A DNA stretch of 8,994 bases from Prevotellaceae bacterium (GCA_031259655.1 JAIRLF010000146.1:1-8994); one strand, 5' to 3'. Positions 1-7,271 are shown, numbered from the stretch's first letter. Numbers and translations are program-made. The notes: a model not told the origin generated them from the sequence alone.

Positions 1-24
1 TCGTAAAAGCCTTCCTTTTTTCAT
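1..24 (-). CDS. Possible start of a minus-strand gene running off the left edge (partial)
   Basis: Reading leftward from position 24 there is an ATG followed by seven open codons to the window edge, giving MKKGRLLR. A Met-Lys-Lys start with a basic N-terminus is common for exported Bacteroidota proteins, and a gene divergent from ackA would explain why the ackA leader is over 200 bp long. Eight codons are far too few to establish a gene. A minus-strand box TGTATTTG (56-63) is one mismatch from TAnnTTTG, but no -33 partner is visible. No function can be proposed. Confidence 0.22.
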
Positions 25-146
25 TTTTTCGATAAAAAACACGAAAAACACAAAACAAATACATGTTTAAACGTCCGGAATTGCGTTTCCTCGACATTTC
101 CTTGCCATTATATTAAATTGATTTTCAGTAATAACATAAAATGTTT

Positions 147-178
147 AAAAAAAATCGTTGGAGTTAACGTTTTTTTTT
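147..178. repeat. Inverted repeat with A/T-tract arms upstream of ackA
   Basis: An A8 tract plus TCGTT (147-159) faces AACGT plus a T8 tract (166-178) across a six-base loop GGAGTT. All positions pair except T155/T170. In RNA it would form a weak CGTT/AACG hairpin with a U-tract on either strand, so it resembles a bidirectional terminator. It also overlaps the proposed ackA -33 element, so an operator or a curved A-tract upstream element is equally possible. Confidence 0.45.
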
Positions 179-187
179 ATACTTTTG
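157..187 (+). promoter_or_regulatory. Candidate ackA promoter (Bacteroidota sigma-ABfr type)
   Basis: GTTG (157-160), a 19-bp spacer and TACTTTTG (180-187) match the Bacteroidota consensus TTTG-N19-21-TAnnTTTG. The -7 box is a perfect match. Transcription would start near 194, leaving a leader of about 44 nt before the preferred ackA ATG at 238. No Shine-Dalgarno sequence is visible before that ATG, as is usual in this phylum. Confidence 0.55.
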
Positions 188-237
188 ACCTCTGAATTGA
201 TTAATAAATATTGTAAAGACGGATGTCTTTTTGTGCT

Positions 238-1446
238 ATGAATGTTTTAGTTTTAAATTGTGGTAGTTCTTCGATAAAGTATCAATTGTTAAGTATATCA
301 GGCGATAACAAAGACGTACTTGCAAAGGGGATAGTCGAAAGGGTCGGGCTTCCCGAAGGAATCTTGGCTCATAAACCCGCCGGGAAGGACGGTTTTCAGT
401 TAAATCGTGCATTTCCCGACCATGTGGACGGAATTAACGCAATATTAGACGCTTTAACAGATGCGCAACATGGAGTGATTGCAGATATACATCAAATAAA
501 TGCGGTCGGTCATCGCGTTGGACATGGAGGCGAATATTTTCGCGGAAGCGTTCTCGTTGACGAACAAACGAAGATTAATATCGAAAAATGCTCAGGTTTA
601 GCGCCCTTACACAATCCTGCGAATCTGAAGGGCATCGTTTCGATGGAGAAACTCCTGCCGAACACGCCTCAGGTCGCTGTTTTCGACACTTCTTTTCATC
701 AGACAATACCCGAAAAGGCTTATTTATACGGTGTTCCATACGAATATTATCAGGAATACAAAATACGCCGGTACGGTTTTCATGGGACAAGCCATAAATT
801 CGTAGCCGAAAAAGCTTGTAAATTAGCAGGTTTAGATATCAATAATTCTAAAATCGTAACCTGCCACATGGGTAACGGCGTATCGGTTGCCGCAATAAAG
901 AATGGAAAATCGATAGATACTTCGATGGGTTTCACCCCGTTAGAAGGTTCGGTGATGGGAACCCGTTGCGGGGACATCGATGCCGGCATTGTCACTTATT
1001 TGCAGGAAACCAAGAACTTGTCTGCAGCCGAAGTTAACAGTTTTCTTAATAAAGATTGTGGACTTTTCGGAATATCAGGCGTTTCGTCGGATATGCGCGA
1101 TTTATGGAAACAATGCGAAAAAGAAGGCAATCAGAGAGCGAAATTAGCTATCGACATATTTATCTACAAGATAGCAAAATATATTGGAGCTTATGCCGTT
1201 GCAATGAACGGGCTGGATATGGTCGTTTATACGGGCGGAATAGGTGAAAACGATTGGAATGTGCGACTTGGAATATCGGAATACCTTACCTTTTTGGGAG
1301 CGGAAATAGATAAGTCGGTGAACGACCATCTCCGTACAGATAAGGTAATTAGCATTCCCGAATCGAAAATAAAGTTAGTGCTTGCGGAAACTGACGAAGA
1401 GTTAGTAATCGCGACGGATACAGTTAATATAGTAAATAAAAGGTAA
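238..1446 (+). CDS. ackA: Acetate kinase
   Basis: This cytoplasmic enzyme transfers phosphate between acetyl phosphate and ADP, giving acetate plus ATP as the last step of acetate fermentation. From the ATG at 238 it has 402 residues, the usual family length of about 400. The ASKHA N-terminal signature VLVLNCGSSSIK spans residues 3-14, and the second signature VTCHMGNGVSV spans 207-217. Residues matching the catalytic set known from Methanosarcina AckA are visible: Asn7, Arg93, Asp150, His182 in RYGFHGTSH, Arg243 in MGTRCGD and Glu387. An in-frame ATG at 223 would add MSFCA; I prefer 238 because it places the Asn7 motif where the family has it. Butyrate kinase is less likely, being shorter with a different N-terminal motif. 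The transacylase gene starts 6 bp downstream, indicating an operon. Confidence 0.96.
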   Translation: MNVLVLNCGSSSIKYQLLSISGDNKDVLAKGIVERVGLPEGILAHKPAGKDGFQLNRAFPDHVDGINAILDALTDAQHGVIADIHQINAVGHRVGHGGEYFRGSVLVDEQTKINIEKCSGLAPLHNPANLKGIVSMEKLLPNTPQVAVFDTSFHQTIPEKAYLYGVPYEYYQEYKIRRYGFHGTSHKFVAEKACKLAGLDINNSKIVTCHMGNGVSVAAIKNGKSIDTSMGFTPLEGSVMGTRCGDIDAGIVTYLQETKNLSAAEVNSFLNKDCGLFGISGVSSDMRDLWKQCEKEGNQRAKLAIDIFIYKIAKYIGAYAVAMNGLDMVVYTGGIGENDWNVRLGISEYLTFLGAEIDKSVNDHLRTDKVISIPESKIKLVLAETDEELVIATDTVNIVNKR

Positions 1447-1452
1447 GCTGAA

Positions 1453-2349
1453 ATGATAACATCTTTTGACGAAATTTTTGAACACATCAAAACTAAACCG
1501 AAAAAACGTTTAGTGGCAGCGTATGCGAATGATTCTCATACAATTGGCGCTGTAAGTCTGGCTATAGACGCCGGCATTGTGGATGCGACTCTGGTTGGAG
1601 ACGCGAAAACCATTAAACATGTATGCGAAACACTCGGAATAGATTACAATAAATTCCATATAATACAGGAAGTTGACGAAAACAAAGCGACGTTGACAGC
1701 GGTAGAATATGTTAGCAAAGGCGGAGGCGATATTTTGATGAAAGGATTGTGCAGCACCGACAAGTATATGAGGGCTATCCTCAATAAAGACGTCGGTTTG
1801 TTGCCGCCGAAAGCCATACTCAGTCACATTACGCTGATGAAATCGTCGGCATACCACAAACTGCTGCTTTTCAGCGATATTGCAGTCATACCAGCGCCTG
1901 ATTTGAAGCAGAAAACAGCAATGTGCGGATATCTGATAAAAGCGGCAAAGTCGTTGGGTATCGAAAAGCCGAAAGTTGCGGTTATCGCAGCTACGGAACA
2001 GATGTCACCCGGCATGCAGGCATGTGTCGATGCGGCAATTCTTTCGAAAATGGCAGACCGAGGTCAAATAGCAGGCGCATACGTCGATGGTCCATTGGCA
2101 GTGGATGTAGCCATAGACGAAGAAGCGAAGGAAATCAAAAAAGTTTCGGGACCTGTAGCGGCAGACGCCGATTGCCTGTTGTTCCCGAACATTGAAGCAG
2201 GAAATGTGTTTTATAAAACAGTAGGAAAATTCACAAACTCTCAACTTGCAGCAATGGTTGTGGGAGCGAAAGTTCCGTGTGTTCTTTCTTCAAGAGGCGA
2301 TACTACAGAAACGAAACTCAATTCGATAGCCTTGGCGGCATTGAATTAA
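1453..2349 (+). CDS. Phosphate acetyl/butyryltransferase (PTA/PTB family)
   Basis: This enzyme swaps CoA for phosphate on an acyl group; the acyl phosphate then feeds the kinase encoded 6 bp upstream. At 298 residues it is the length of phosphate butyryltransferases (about 300) and of short proteins annotated as phosphate acetyltransferase, and shorter than typical Pta (about 330 or more). Family motifs are visible: ILMKGLCST near 94-102, SHITLMKS near 124-131, VDGPLAVDVAI at 211-221, CLLFPNIEAGNVFYK at 241-255 and SSRGDTTETKLNSIALA near the C-terminus. No DRTGG or N-terminal P-loop domain is present. Family membership is firm but acyl specificity is not: length suggests butyryl, the acetate kinase neighbour suggests acetyl. 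Expression is probably from the ackA promoter. Confidence 0.9.
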   Translation: MITSFDEIFEHIKTKPKKRLVAAYANDSHTIGAVSLAIDAGIVDATLVGDAKTIKHVCETLGIDYNKFHIIQEVDENKATLTAVEYVSKGGGDILMKGLCSTDKYMRAILNKDVGLLPPKAILSHITLMKSSAYHKLLLFSDIAVIPAPDLKQKTAMCGYLIKAAKSLGIEKPKVAVIAATEQMSPGMQACVDAAILSKMADRGQIAGAYVDGPLAVDVAIDEEAKEIKKVSGPVAADADCLLFPNIEAGNVFYKTVGKFTNSQLAAMVVGAKVPCVLSSRGDTTETKLNSIALAALN

Positions 2350-2362
2350 TAAAAAGTTCTAT

Positions 2363-2436
2363 CGGGGTGTGGCGCAGTTGGCTAGCGCGCTACGTTCGGG
2401 ACGTAGAGGTCGAAGGTTCGAGCCCTTTCACCCCGA
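2363..2436 (+). tRNA. tRNA-Pro (anticodon CGG)
   Basis: A complete cloverleaf of 74 nt folds by eye. The acceptor stem is CGGGGTG (2363-2369) with CACCCCG (2429-2435) and discriminator A2436. The D stem is GCGC/GCGC around AGTTGGCTA. The anticodon stem CTACG/CGTAG encloses TTCGGGA, with CGG at 2397-2399, so it reads CCG proline codons. The T stem GAAGG/CCTTT (one G-U pair) carries the loop TTCGAGC. The C1-G72 pair fits bacterial tRNA-Pro. CCA is not encoded and must be added after transcription. It lies 13 nt past the transacylase stop with no promoter visible between them. Confidence 0.96.
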
Positions 2437-2467
2437 CAAGCTTTAACAATTGGAGTAATTAAATTTG

Positions 2468-2497
2468 TTTGGATAAGATTATTAGGTTCTATATTTC
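2468..2497 (+). promoter_or_regulatory. Candidate promoter of the pRiA4b ORF-3-like gene
   Basis: TTTG (2468-2471), an 18-bp spacer and TATATTTC (2490-2497) match the Bacteroidota promoter consensus with one mismatch in the -7 box and a spacer one base short. The inferred start lies about 13 nt before the ATG at 2518. It is the best candidate in the 81-bp gap after the tRNA. Confidence 0.35.
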
Positions 2498-2517
2498 GTA
2501 TTAAAATTATAAATATC

Positions 2518-3084
2518 ATGACATTACAATTTAAAATTCAGATCGAAGACATTACAAAACCGCCGGTATGGCGAAGAGTCTTAGTGCCTAACACGTTCAC
2601 GTTCCACAAGTTTCATTTGGTGATTCAGGCTGCGTTTGGTTGGAACAACTGTCATATCTACCAATTTTCGGAGAAAGAGAACGATTCTGCCGAAATCATT
2701 GGCGTTCCAACAGATGAAGACGAATGGGAAGTTCCTGTTATTGATTCGGGAAGCAAAAAATTGAAAGATATTTTTGTCAAAGAAGGTAAAAGGTTCATCT
2801 ATATTTATGACCTTGGAGATGACTGGGTTCATAAAATTATTCTGGAGAAAATAATTAACGAAAGCAGGAAAAAAGCGTCTTGTATAGATGGCAAAGGAGC
2901 TTGTCCCCCCGAAAATTGTGGCGGCGTATGGGGATACGAAGATATCAAAGAAACGTTTGCAATGTTTCCTAACAATCCGAAAACCGGAGAGTTTCGTAAT
3001 TGGCTTGGACTCGGAGAGAATGAGAATCTTGATGTAAACAAGTTCAACGTGGACGATGCAAATGTCGCAGTAGCAAAAGTATAA
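2518..3084 (+). CDS. Plasmid pRiA4b ORF-3 family protein
   Basis: The 188-residue product matches the pRiA4b ORF-3-like family (Pfam PRiA4_ORF3), small soluble proteins of unknown biochemical function that are sometimes labelled as IS1096 passenger (TnpR-like) proteins. Recognisable family marks are PPVWRR (15-20), the FHKFHLVIQAAFGW block (29-42), YIYDLGDDWVH (95-105), and a cysteine-containing CPPENCGGVWGY (129-140) that could bind a metal. There is no signal peptide or membrane segment. It stands alone between a tRNA and a convergent operon. No transposase, resolvase partner or terminal inverted repeats were seen, so there is no local support for a transposon role. Start 2518 is the first ATG and begins directly at the conserved domain. 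Confidence 0.88.
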   Translation: MTLQFKIQIEDITKPPVWRRVLVPNTFTFHKFHLVIQAAFGWNNCHIYQFSEKENDSAEIIGVPTDEDEWEVPVIDSGSKKLKDIFVKEGKRFIYIYDLGDDWVHKIILEKIINESRKKASCIDGKGACPPENCGGVWGYEDIKETFAMFPNNPKTGEFRNWLGLGENENLDVNKFNVDDANVAVAKV

Positions 3085-3110
3085 GGTCGATTACAAATAC
3101 CTGTACGACA

Positions 3111-3146
3111 CATGGATAATTCCAACAAATTGCAATAAAATCCATG
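3111..3146. repeat. Inverted repeat in the convergent intergenic strip
   Basis: CATGGAT (3111-3117) and ATCCATG (3140-3146) form a 7-bp stem around a 22-base loop that itself contains the palindrome ATTGCAAT. It lies between two convergent genes, where a shared terminator would be expected. No U-tract follows the stem on either strand, so I do not call it a terminator. Confidence 0.3.
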
Positions 3147-3181
3147 CAAATTTGAGGGCGGGAATCCTATTTATATGGGCT

Positions 3182-4063
3182 TTATTGAGATTTATTTGTC
3201 GATAGCTCAATTATATATGCTCCCGAATAGATTCTTTTCAGATTGTCGATAGCTTTGTCCGAACTTTCACGTGTCGGATAGCTAAAAATCACATGATAAG
3301 GCGTTTCGCTGTCTATGCAATGGATGGAAGTTCCGGCTATGTTTTTAGAAAAATCTCTTGCATCGCTCATTTTATCGAACGACGAGAGTACAATTCCATA
3401 TTTTGGGACAAAATATTCTTCGTAATTCAGTTCGGTAGCAGGACTTTTTGCCGGTATTTCGGAAGGCGGAAGCGTCGATTTATTGTCGGTAAGTATATAT
3501 CCGAATATAGCCAATATGGCGGCGACGGCAAATGTCGTTATTATTAAAATGCCGACAATCAGTCCCTTAACTCCGGATTTGTGATTTTCTTTCTCTTTCT
3601 CTTTATCGCGAACGTCGACAAGTTCGTCCAATTCATTTTCGGTTAATCCGTTTATTTGAATATCAACAGGTTCAAGCCCGAACGATTCGAGTAAAAGATT
3701 GTCCGATTCCTGCTCGAACATCAATTGTGCCTGTTTCGACACATACAATCGTCCTAATCCCGGTAACAAAACTTCCTCGCCCGTAGCAAGCAACACGCAG
3801 ATATTGTCAATCCAAAAGGCGAGTTCCTCCTTTGCCACACCAATCGATATGTTGTTAATCAGAGCGATATGGTTTTCCAATTTTTCATCGTTCCAAATTT
3901 CGTTTTGATGAAAAACAACCGCTTTCGAAGGCGGATAAATTGTTCCCTCCGATATGACAGCCGGCGAATATTCCGATAAAAAACTGCCTAAACAAGGCAA
4001 GGACACCCTGTTATATTCCATTATCAATTCTTTTAATAAAACGGCAATGGTGCAGCTATTCAT
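3182..4063 (-). CDS. HU-CCDC81-like and SPOR domain membrane protein
   Basis: The 293-residue product has four parts. Residues about 1-56 resemble the first bacterial HU-CCDC81 domain (VSLPCLGSF and the aromatic/FHQN region). Residues about 62-130 form a second HU-like domain with the LLPGLGRLYV core. A Lys/Glu-rich linker follows (151-165), then one transmembrane helix (about 166-190), a short Pro-rich spacer and a C-terminal SPOR domain (about 220-287). The charged linker before the helix predicts the HU-like part in the cytoplasm and SPOR in the periplasm. SPOR domains are known to bind denuded glycan strands at division sites. What the HU-like part binds is unknown; HU-fold proteins often bind DNA, but in this family that is not established. 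The gene starts 19 bp after the barrel gene on the same strand and shares its operon. An internal ATG at codon 15 would cut into the first domain. Confidence 0.88.
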   Translation of the reverse strand: MNSCTIAVLLKELIMEYNRVSLPCLGSFLSEYSPAVISEGTIYPPSKAVVFHQNEIWNDEKLENHIALINNISIGVAKEELAFWIDNICVLLATGEEVLLPGLGRLYVSKQAQLMFEQESDNLLLESFGLEPVDIQINGLTENELDELVDVRDKEKEKENHKSGVKGLIVGILIITTFAVAAILAIFGYILTDNKSTLPPSEIPAKSPATELNYEEYFVPKYGIVLSSFDKMSDARDFSKNIAGTSIHCIDSETPYHVIFSYPTRESSDKAIDNLKRIYSGAYIIELSTNKSQ

Positions 4064-4082
4064 AGAATAAAATTTAAACCGT

Positions 4083-5948
4083 TTAAAATTTGAATGTTAT
4101 ACCTCCCAACACACCTAATCCGGGCAATTTGTAACCGTGCCATATTTCGTTCCTGTTGCCCAATAAATTATTGGCATTAAGGAATATCGAAAAACTTCGA
4201 GTAAACAGATATTCTGCTCCTATGCCAAGATTTATAAATGCGTCGTTGTAATAAATCTCGCTATGCGCAACATTGTAAGTATATGGCGTTTTTGAATTTG
4301 CATGCACATTGATGTTGAAAACCAAAGTTTTTGTCGCCTTAATGTCGATATCCAAATCGGCAACTACGGTTGGACGATGAAATGCCGCGCTCAACATGTC
4401 CAATATGTACGAATAATAAGCGCCTGACAACATGGCTTCTATACGTCCTGCGGAAATTTTCAAATCGGCGCCAACTTTCAGTTGCTGCACATCGTCGTAA
4501 ACCACATCAAAATTGTTTCGCAAAGCGACGAACTCGCCGGCAGCCGAAGTCGGCAAAGTTTGTGAGGAATTAACAAAAAAGTAGAAATCGTTTAACGATG
4601 AGTATCTTCCGTAAATGTTGTATGCGATTATATTTTCGATATTTCCTCGTATGCCTGACGAAATGGCATAGATACAGTTAGTTGCTTTCATTGTCATATT
4701 CATTCCCGGAGCAATAAACGGATTTTCCGTAGCAATCGACTTGTAATCATTCATTTTCGTTTCGCCATTGACGCCAACATAAGGAACAAATTCGTCAATA
4801 AGTTTAAACCGGACATTAGCTACGGGATAAATTCTGTTTTTCATGTTAAAATCTCTCTTGTAACCGGTGTATTTCACACCCAAATCAACATCAATTTTTT
4901 CCCATGAGAAAGAATATGACGGAGTTATGTTGAAAATATATCTCGTATTCGAAATATTTTTACCTGTGCCGTATATCCCGTATAAATCGGTAAACACACT
5001 GTTGTATATCAGTAAAGGATTGGCGAAATAATTGTTATAGACGGTGTTATAGTCGAGATTGCTCAGATACATGTTTCCGTCGGCTTTCAACGAAATACTG
5101 TGTTTTTTTTCTTCTCCAAAAGCATATCCAAGTTCGATATCGGCTCCGAATTTGTTTTCGTTCATCGAAAAAATTCGTCCTTTGTTAAACTTGTTTTTGC
5201 CGTTATCGCCAAAGATATCGAACAGCAAATTAAGATGATAGTTCAATTTAGTTTCTTTTGTATCCTGCGAATTTATCCCTGCATTAACATAAATAGACGT
5301 ATATGCCTGCGCGATACTGTCTTTGTTGGGAACAAGGGCAGCTCTTTTGGCTGTGGTCGTATTGTATCCGTAAAACAGCACGTTATGCCCGTTGACTCCC
5401 CCGTCGATATTGAACGAAACTTTCTCCCAACTTTTCCTGAAAAAGACGCCCGCCTGATGATTCATTTCATCTATCGGAATGTTTTTGCCATTGGGATTGT
5501 CTATTGAAGTCCATATCGAACGATGATTATAAAATAATCCATAAGAAAGGTCGGCGGGGTTTAGATTGTGGATATACAGGTCGCCCAAAAACTGTACGGG
5601 ATAACCGGCTCCCAGCTTAGCATACAACCATTTAGGGTCTTTATACTCGTTTTCACTGATTTTAGCCGCCGGCATCGGACGCAATGTAATTTGCGACATT
5701 ATGTTTTGCGGAGTTATGGAATATTGATATTTACCTTTGATATTTAACAAAGAATCATTAAACGAAGCGGGAAATTCAATCTTTTCAGCGTCCGAAATTA
5801 TCGGGTCGTATGCTTTGGTGACTTGCACCGTTTTTGTCAAATCGTCTTGAGCCAAACTCAAAAGCGGCAATGCTACAAAAAAAACTATAACTGTTTTACC
5901 AAATAAAAAACGGGAAACCCCTTTGCCAAAATAATATATCAAATTCAT
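4083..5948 (-). CDS. Outer-membrane beta-barrel protein (plug-less, TonB-receptor-like)
   Basis: The 621-residue product begins with a signal peptide: basic start, hydrophobic core about 19-31, probable cleavage after Ala33 in SLAQDD. A conserved N-terminal stretch follows with VQVTKAYDPIISDAEKI (41-57), a mark I associate with Bacteroidota barrels annotated as TonB-dependent receptors. From about residue 108 the chain is a run of alternating, aromatic-rich strands, ending in GGITFKF with a C-terminal Phe, as in outer-membrane barrels recognised by BamA. I see no TonB box or plug domain between signal peptide and barrel, and 621 residues is short for a true receptor. So the receptor label is doubtful and the cargo unknown. 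It is the first gene of an operon with the SPOR-domain protein, suggesting an envelope-architecture or cell-division-linked role. Confidence 0.8.
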   Translation of the reverse strand: MNLIYYFGKGVSRFLFGKTVIVFFVALPLLSLAQDDLTKTVQVTKAYDPIISDAEKIEFPASFNDSLLNIKGKYQYSITPQNIMSQITLRPMPAAKISENEYKDPKWLYAKLGAGYPVQFLGDLYIHNLNPADLSYGLFYNHRSIWTSIDNPNGKNIPIDEMNHQAGVFFRKSWEKVSFNIDGGVNGHNVLFYGYNTTTAKRAALVPNKDSIAQAYTSIYVNAGINSQDTKETKLNYHLNLLFDIFGDNGKNKFNKGRIFSMNENKFGADIELGYAFGEEKKHSISLKADGNMYLSNLDYNTVYNNYFANPLLIYNSVFTDLYGIYGTGKNISNTRYIFNITPSYSFSWEKIDVDLGVKYTGYKRDFNMKNRIYPVANVRFKLIDEFVPYVGVNGETKMNDYKSIATENPFIAPGMNMTMKATNCIYAISSGIRGNIENIIAYNIYGRYSSLNDFYFFVNSSQTLPTSAAGEFVALRNNFDVVYDDVQQLKVGADLKISAGRIEAMLSGAYYSYILDMLSAAFHRPTVVADLDIDIKATKTLVFNINVHANSKTPYTYNVAHSEIYYNDAFINLGIGAEYLFTRSFSIFLNANNLLGNRNEIWHGYKLPGLGVLGGITFKF

Positions 5949-5978
5949 ATCCTAAATTTTAAATCTTTTTGTTGAGCG

Positions 5979-6009
5979 CAAAAATACTTATTATTTTTGA
6001 TTCTGCGAA
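5979..6009 (-). promoter_or_regulatory. Candidate promoter of the barrel/SPOR operon
   Basis: On the minus strand TTCG (6009-6006), a 19-bp spacer and TATTTTTG (5986-5979) fit the Bacteroidota consensus; the -7 box is perfect and the -33 box matches three of four. The predicted start is about 20 nt before the barrel ATG. It lies in the 136-bp gap after mqnE, so this operon is probably transcribed separately from mqnE. Confidence 0.55.
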
Positions 6010-6084
6010 TTTATTCTGCTATTTTTTTGATAAACAGGCAGAACATACCGGAAAATTAAGGCTTTACATTTCGATATTTAACCA

Positions 6085-7197
6085 TCAATTTTGTTCCTCG
6101 ATTTCGTTATACAAAGAATCTCTTTCGACGGGTTTGAAACCCGCCGAAGATATAAACCGAAGCATTTCCGGCACAGTCATTGAAGGAGATGTTTCTTCGC
6201 TGCCTGCCATTGAATAGATTTTTGTAGAATCGTCGATTGTACCGTCGACATCATCCGCACCGAAATTCAGCGCCAATTGGGCTGTATCTTTTCCCAACAT
6301 AGGCCAGTAAGATTTTATATGTGCAATATTATCAAGGAATAATCGGCAAACAGCAAAGTTTTTCATGACTTCCATAGTATGTATTTCCCCGATACTGCTC
6401 ATTGAATTGTTTATATTTTTATATTTCAATGGAATAAAGGCATTAAACCCGCCTGTTTTGTCTTGCAATTGTCGCAACCTGTCGAGATGCTCAATTCGGT
6501 GTTCATACGATTCTATATGTCCGTAAAGCATACTTGCATTCGATGGAAGTCCCGCATTATGAGCTGCTTCGTGTATTTGCAGCCATGTATGAGAGGGCGC
6601 TTTATCTCCGCAAATAGTCCGACGGATGTCTTCGTTAAATATTTCGGCGCCTCCACCCGGAATAGAATTTAGTCCGTAATCCTTCAAAATCCTCAAACCC
6701 TGTTCGATACTGTAACCCGCATTTCGTATCATATAATCTAATTCGACAGCCGTAAAGCCTTTTATATGAGCATTCGGCAGAATCTCTTTTATTTTTCGGA
6801 GCAGTTCTCCGTAAAAATGCAAATCCCTGTGTGGATGCACTCCACCGACGATATGCACTTCTGTGATACCTTTTTCTGCATATTTGCGGCAGATGTCCAA
6901 CATTTCGGGAATATCGAAATCCCATGCATCGTTATCGCCTTTTTTTCGTCGGTAGGAGCAAAATTTACATCCGAATACGCAAATATTTGTAGGTTCGATA
7001 TGGAAGTTTCTGTTGAAAAAAACTTTATCGCCCGACATTCTGCGTTTCGCAAACAACGCCAACGACGCTAACAGCGACAAATTACCGGAATTGTATAGAG
7101 CGACGCCATCTTCAAATGTCAATCGTTCTCCCTCATATATCTTTTCTGCGACAGGTTTAAGATTTCCTGCATTTTTAATTACTGTTTCTATCATCAA
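6085..7197 (-). CDS. mqnE: Aminofutalosine synthase (radical SAM)
   Basis: MqnE joins a radical derived from S-adenosylmethionine to 3-[(1-carboxyvinyl)oxy]benzoate, giving aminofutalosine in the futalosine pathway to menaquinone. The 370-residue product has the radical-SAM cluster motif CX3CX2C at Cys73, Cys77 and Cys80 (TNICVFGCKFCSY). MqnE-type blocks follow: ITEVHIVGGVHPH (111-123), HIKGFTAVELDYM (144-156), IPGGGAEIFNEDIRRTIC (179-196), NASMLYGHIES (220-230), and the C-terminal SYWPMLGKDTAQLALNFGADDVDGT (positions 296-320). The GGAEIF and YGHIE context separates it from the related cyclase MqnC. Two ATGs in tandem start the protein (7197 and 7194) and cannot be told apart. No other mqn gene lies in the window, consistent with scattered mqn genes in this phylum. 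Confidence 0.95.
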   Translation of the reverse strand: MMIETVIKNAGNLKPVAEKIYEGERLTFEDGVALYNSGNLSLLASLALFAKRRMSGDKVFFNRNFHIEPTNICVFGCKFCSYRRKKGDNDAWDFDIPEMLDICRKYAEKGITEVHIVGGVHPHRDLHFYGELLRKIKEILPNAHIKGFTAVELDYMIRNAGYSIEQGLRILKDYGLNSIPGGGAEIFNEDIRRTICGDKAPSHTWLQIHEAAHNAGLPSNASMLYGHIESYEHRIEHLDRLRQLQDKTGGFNAFIPLKYKNINNSMSSIGEIHTMEVMKNFAVCRLFLDNIAHIKSYWPMLGKDTAQLALNFGADDVDGTIDDSTKIYSMAGSEETSPSMTVPEMLRFISSAGFKPVERDSLYNEIEEQN

Positions 7198-7217
7198 TTC
7201 TACTTTGAATTTGCGTG

Positions 7218-7225
7218 CAAATGTA
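7218..7225 (-). promoter_or_regulatory. Candidate mqnE promoter -7 box
   Basis: TACATTTG on the minus strand (7225 to 7218), followed by CA, is a perfect TAnnTTTG -7 element about 20 nt before the mqnE ATG. The corresponding -33 position falls in the stem of the terminator at 7241-7271 and shows no clear TTTG. mqnE would have a very short leader. Confidence 0.5.
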
Positions 7226-7231
7226 GTAAAT

Positions 7232-7271
7232 AAAAAGAAAACGAGGCAGAGTTTGGGTCTCTCTACCTCGT
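7232..7271 (-). terminator. Rho-independent terminator, minus strand
   Basis: Minus-strand arms ACGAGGTAGAG (7271-7261) and CTCTGCCTCGT (7251-7241) form an 11-bp stem with one U-G wobble around a nine-base loop, followed at once by TTTCTTTTT. Read on the plus strand, the wobble becomes a C/A mismatch and there is no T-tract. The element therefore works only for RNA coming from the right on the minus strand, where no protein gene is present. It lies just upstream of the mqnE promoter and insulates mqnE from that RNA. Confidence 0.75.

Noticed and set aside
223..237. Upstream in-frame ATG extending acetate kinase by five residues (MSFCA)
   Set aside because: The family N-terminus aligns from the Met at 238 (MNVLVLNCGSSS), and the extra residues have no family counterpart.
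1144..1490. Minus-strand open frames inside ackA, and similar antisense frames in the other genes
   Set aside because: They are out-of-frame shadows of well-supported genes, without domains or promoters of their own.
2277..2462. 61-codon plus-strand open frame across the tRNA
   Set aside because: It runs out of the transacylase 3' end in another frame and through the whole tRNA gene; it is a shadow.
3085..3181. Shared terminator for the convergent genes
   Set aside because: The only clear inverted repeat (3111-3146) has a 22-base loop and no U-tract on either side, so it was listed as a repeat only.
2363..3181. tRNA-targeted integrative element containing the pRiA4b-like gene
   Set aside because: No integrase and no second copy of the tRNA 3' end was found downstream in the window.
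5969..6217. 82-codon plus-strand open frame between the barrel and mqnE
   Set aside because: It overlaps the 3' end of mqnE in antisense and the barrel promoter, and shows no recognisable features.
7241..7271. Attenuator for mqnE
   Set aside because: The hairpin lies upstream of the mqnE -7 box, so it would not be part of the mqnE transcript from that promoter.
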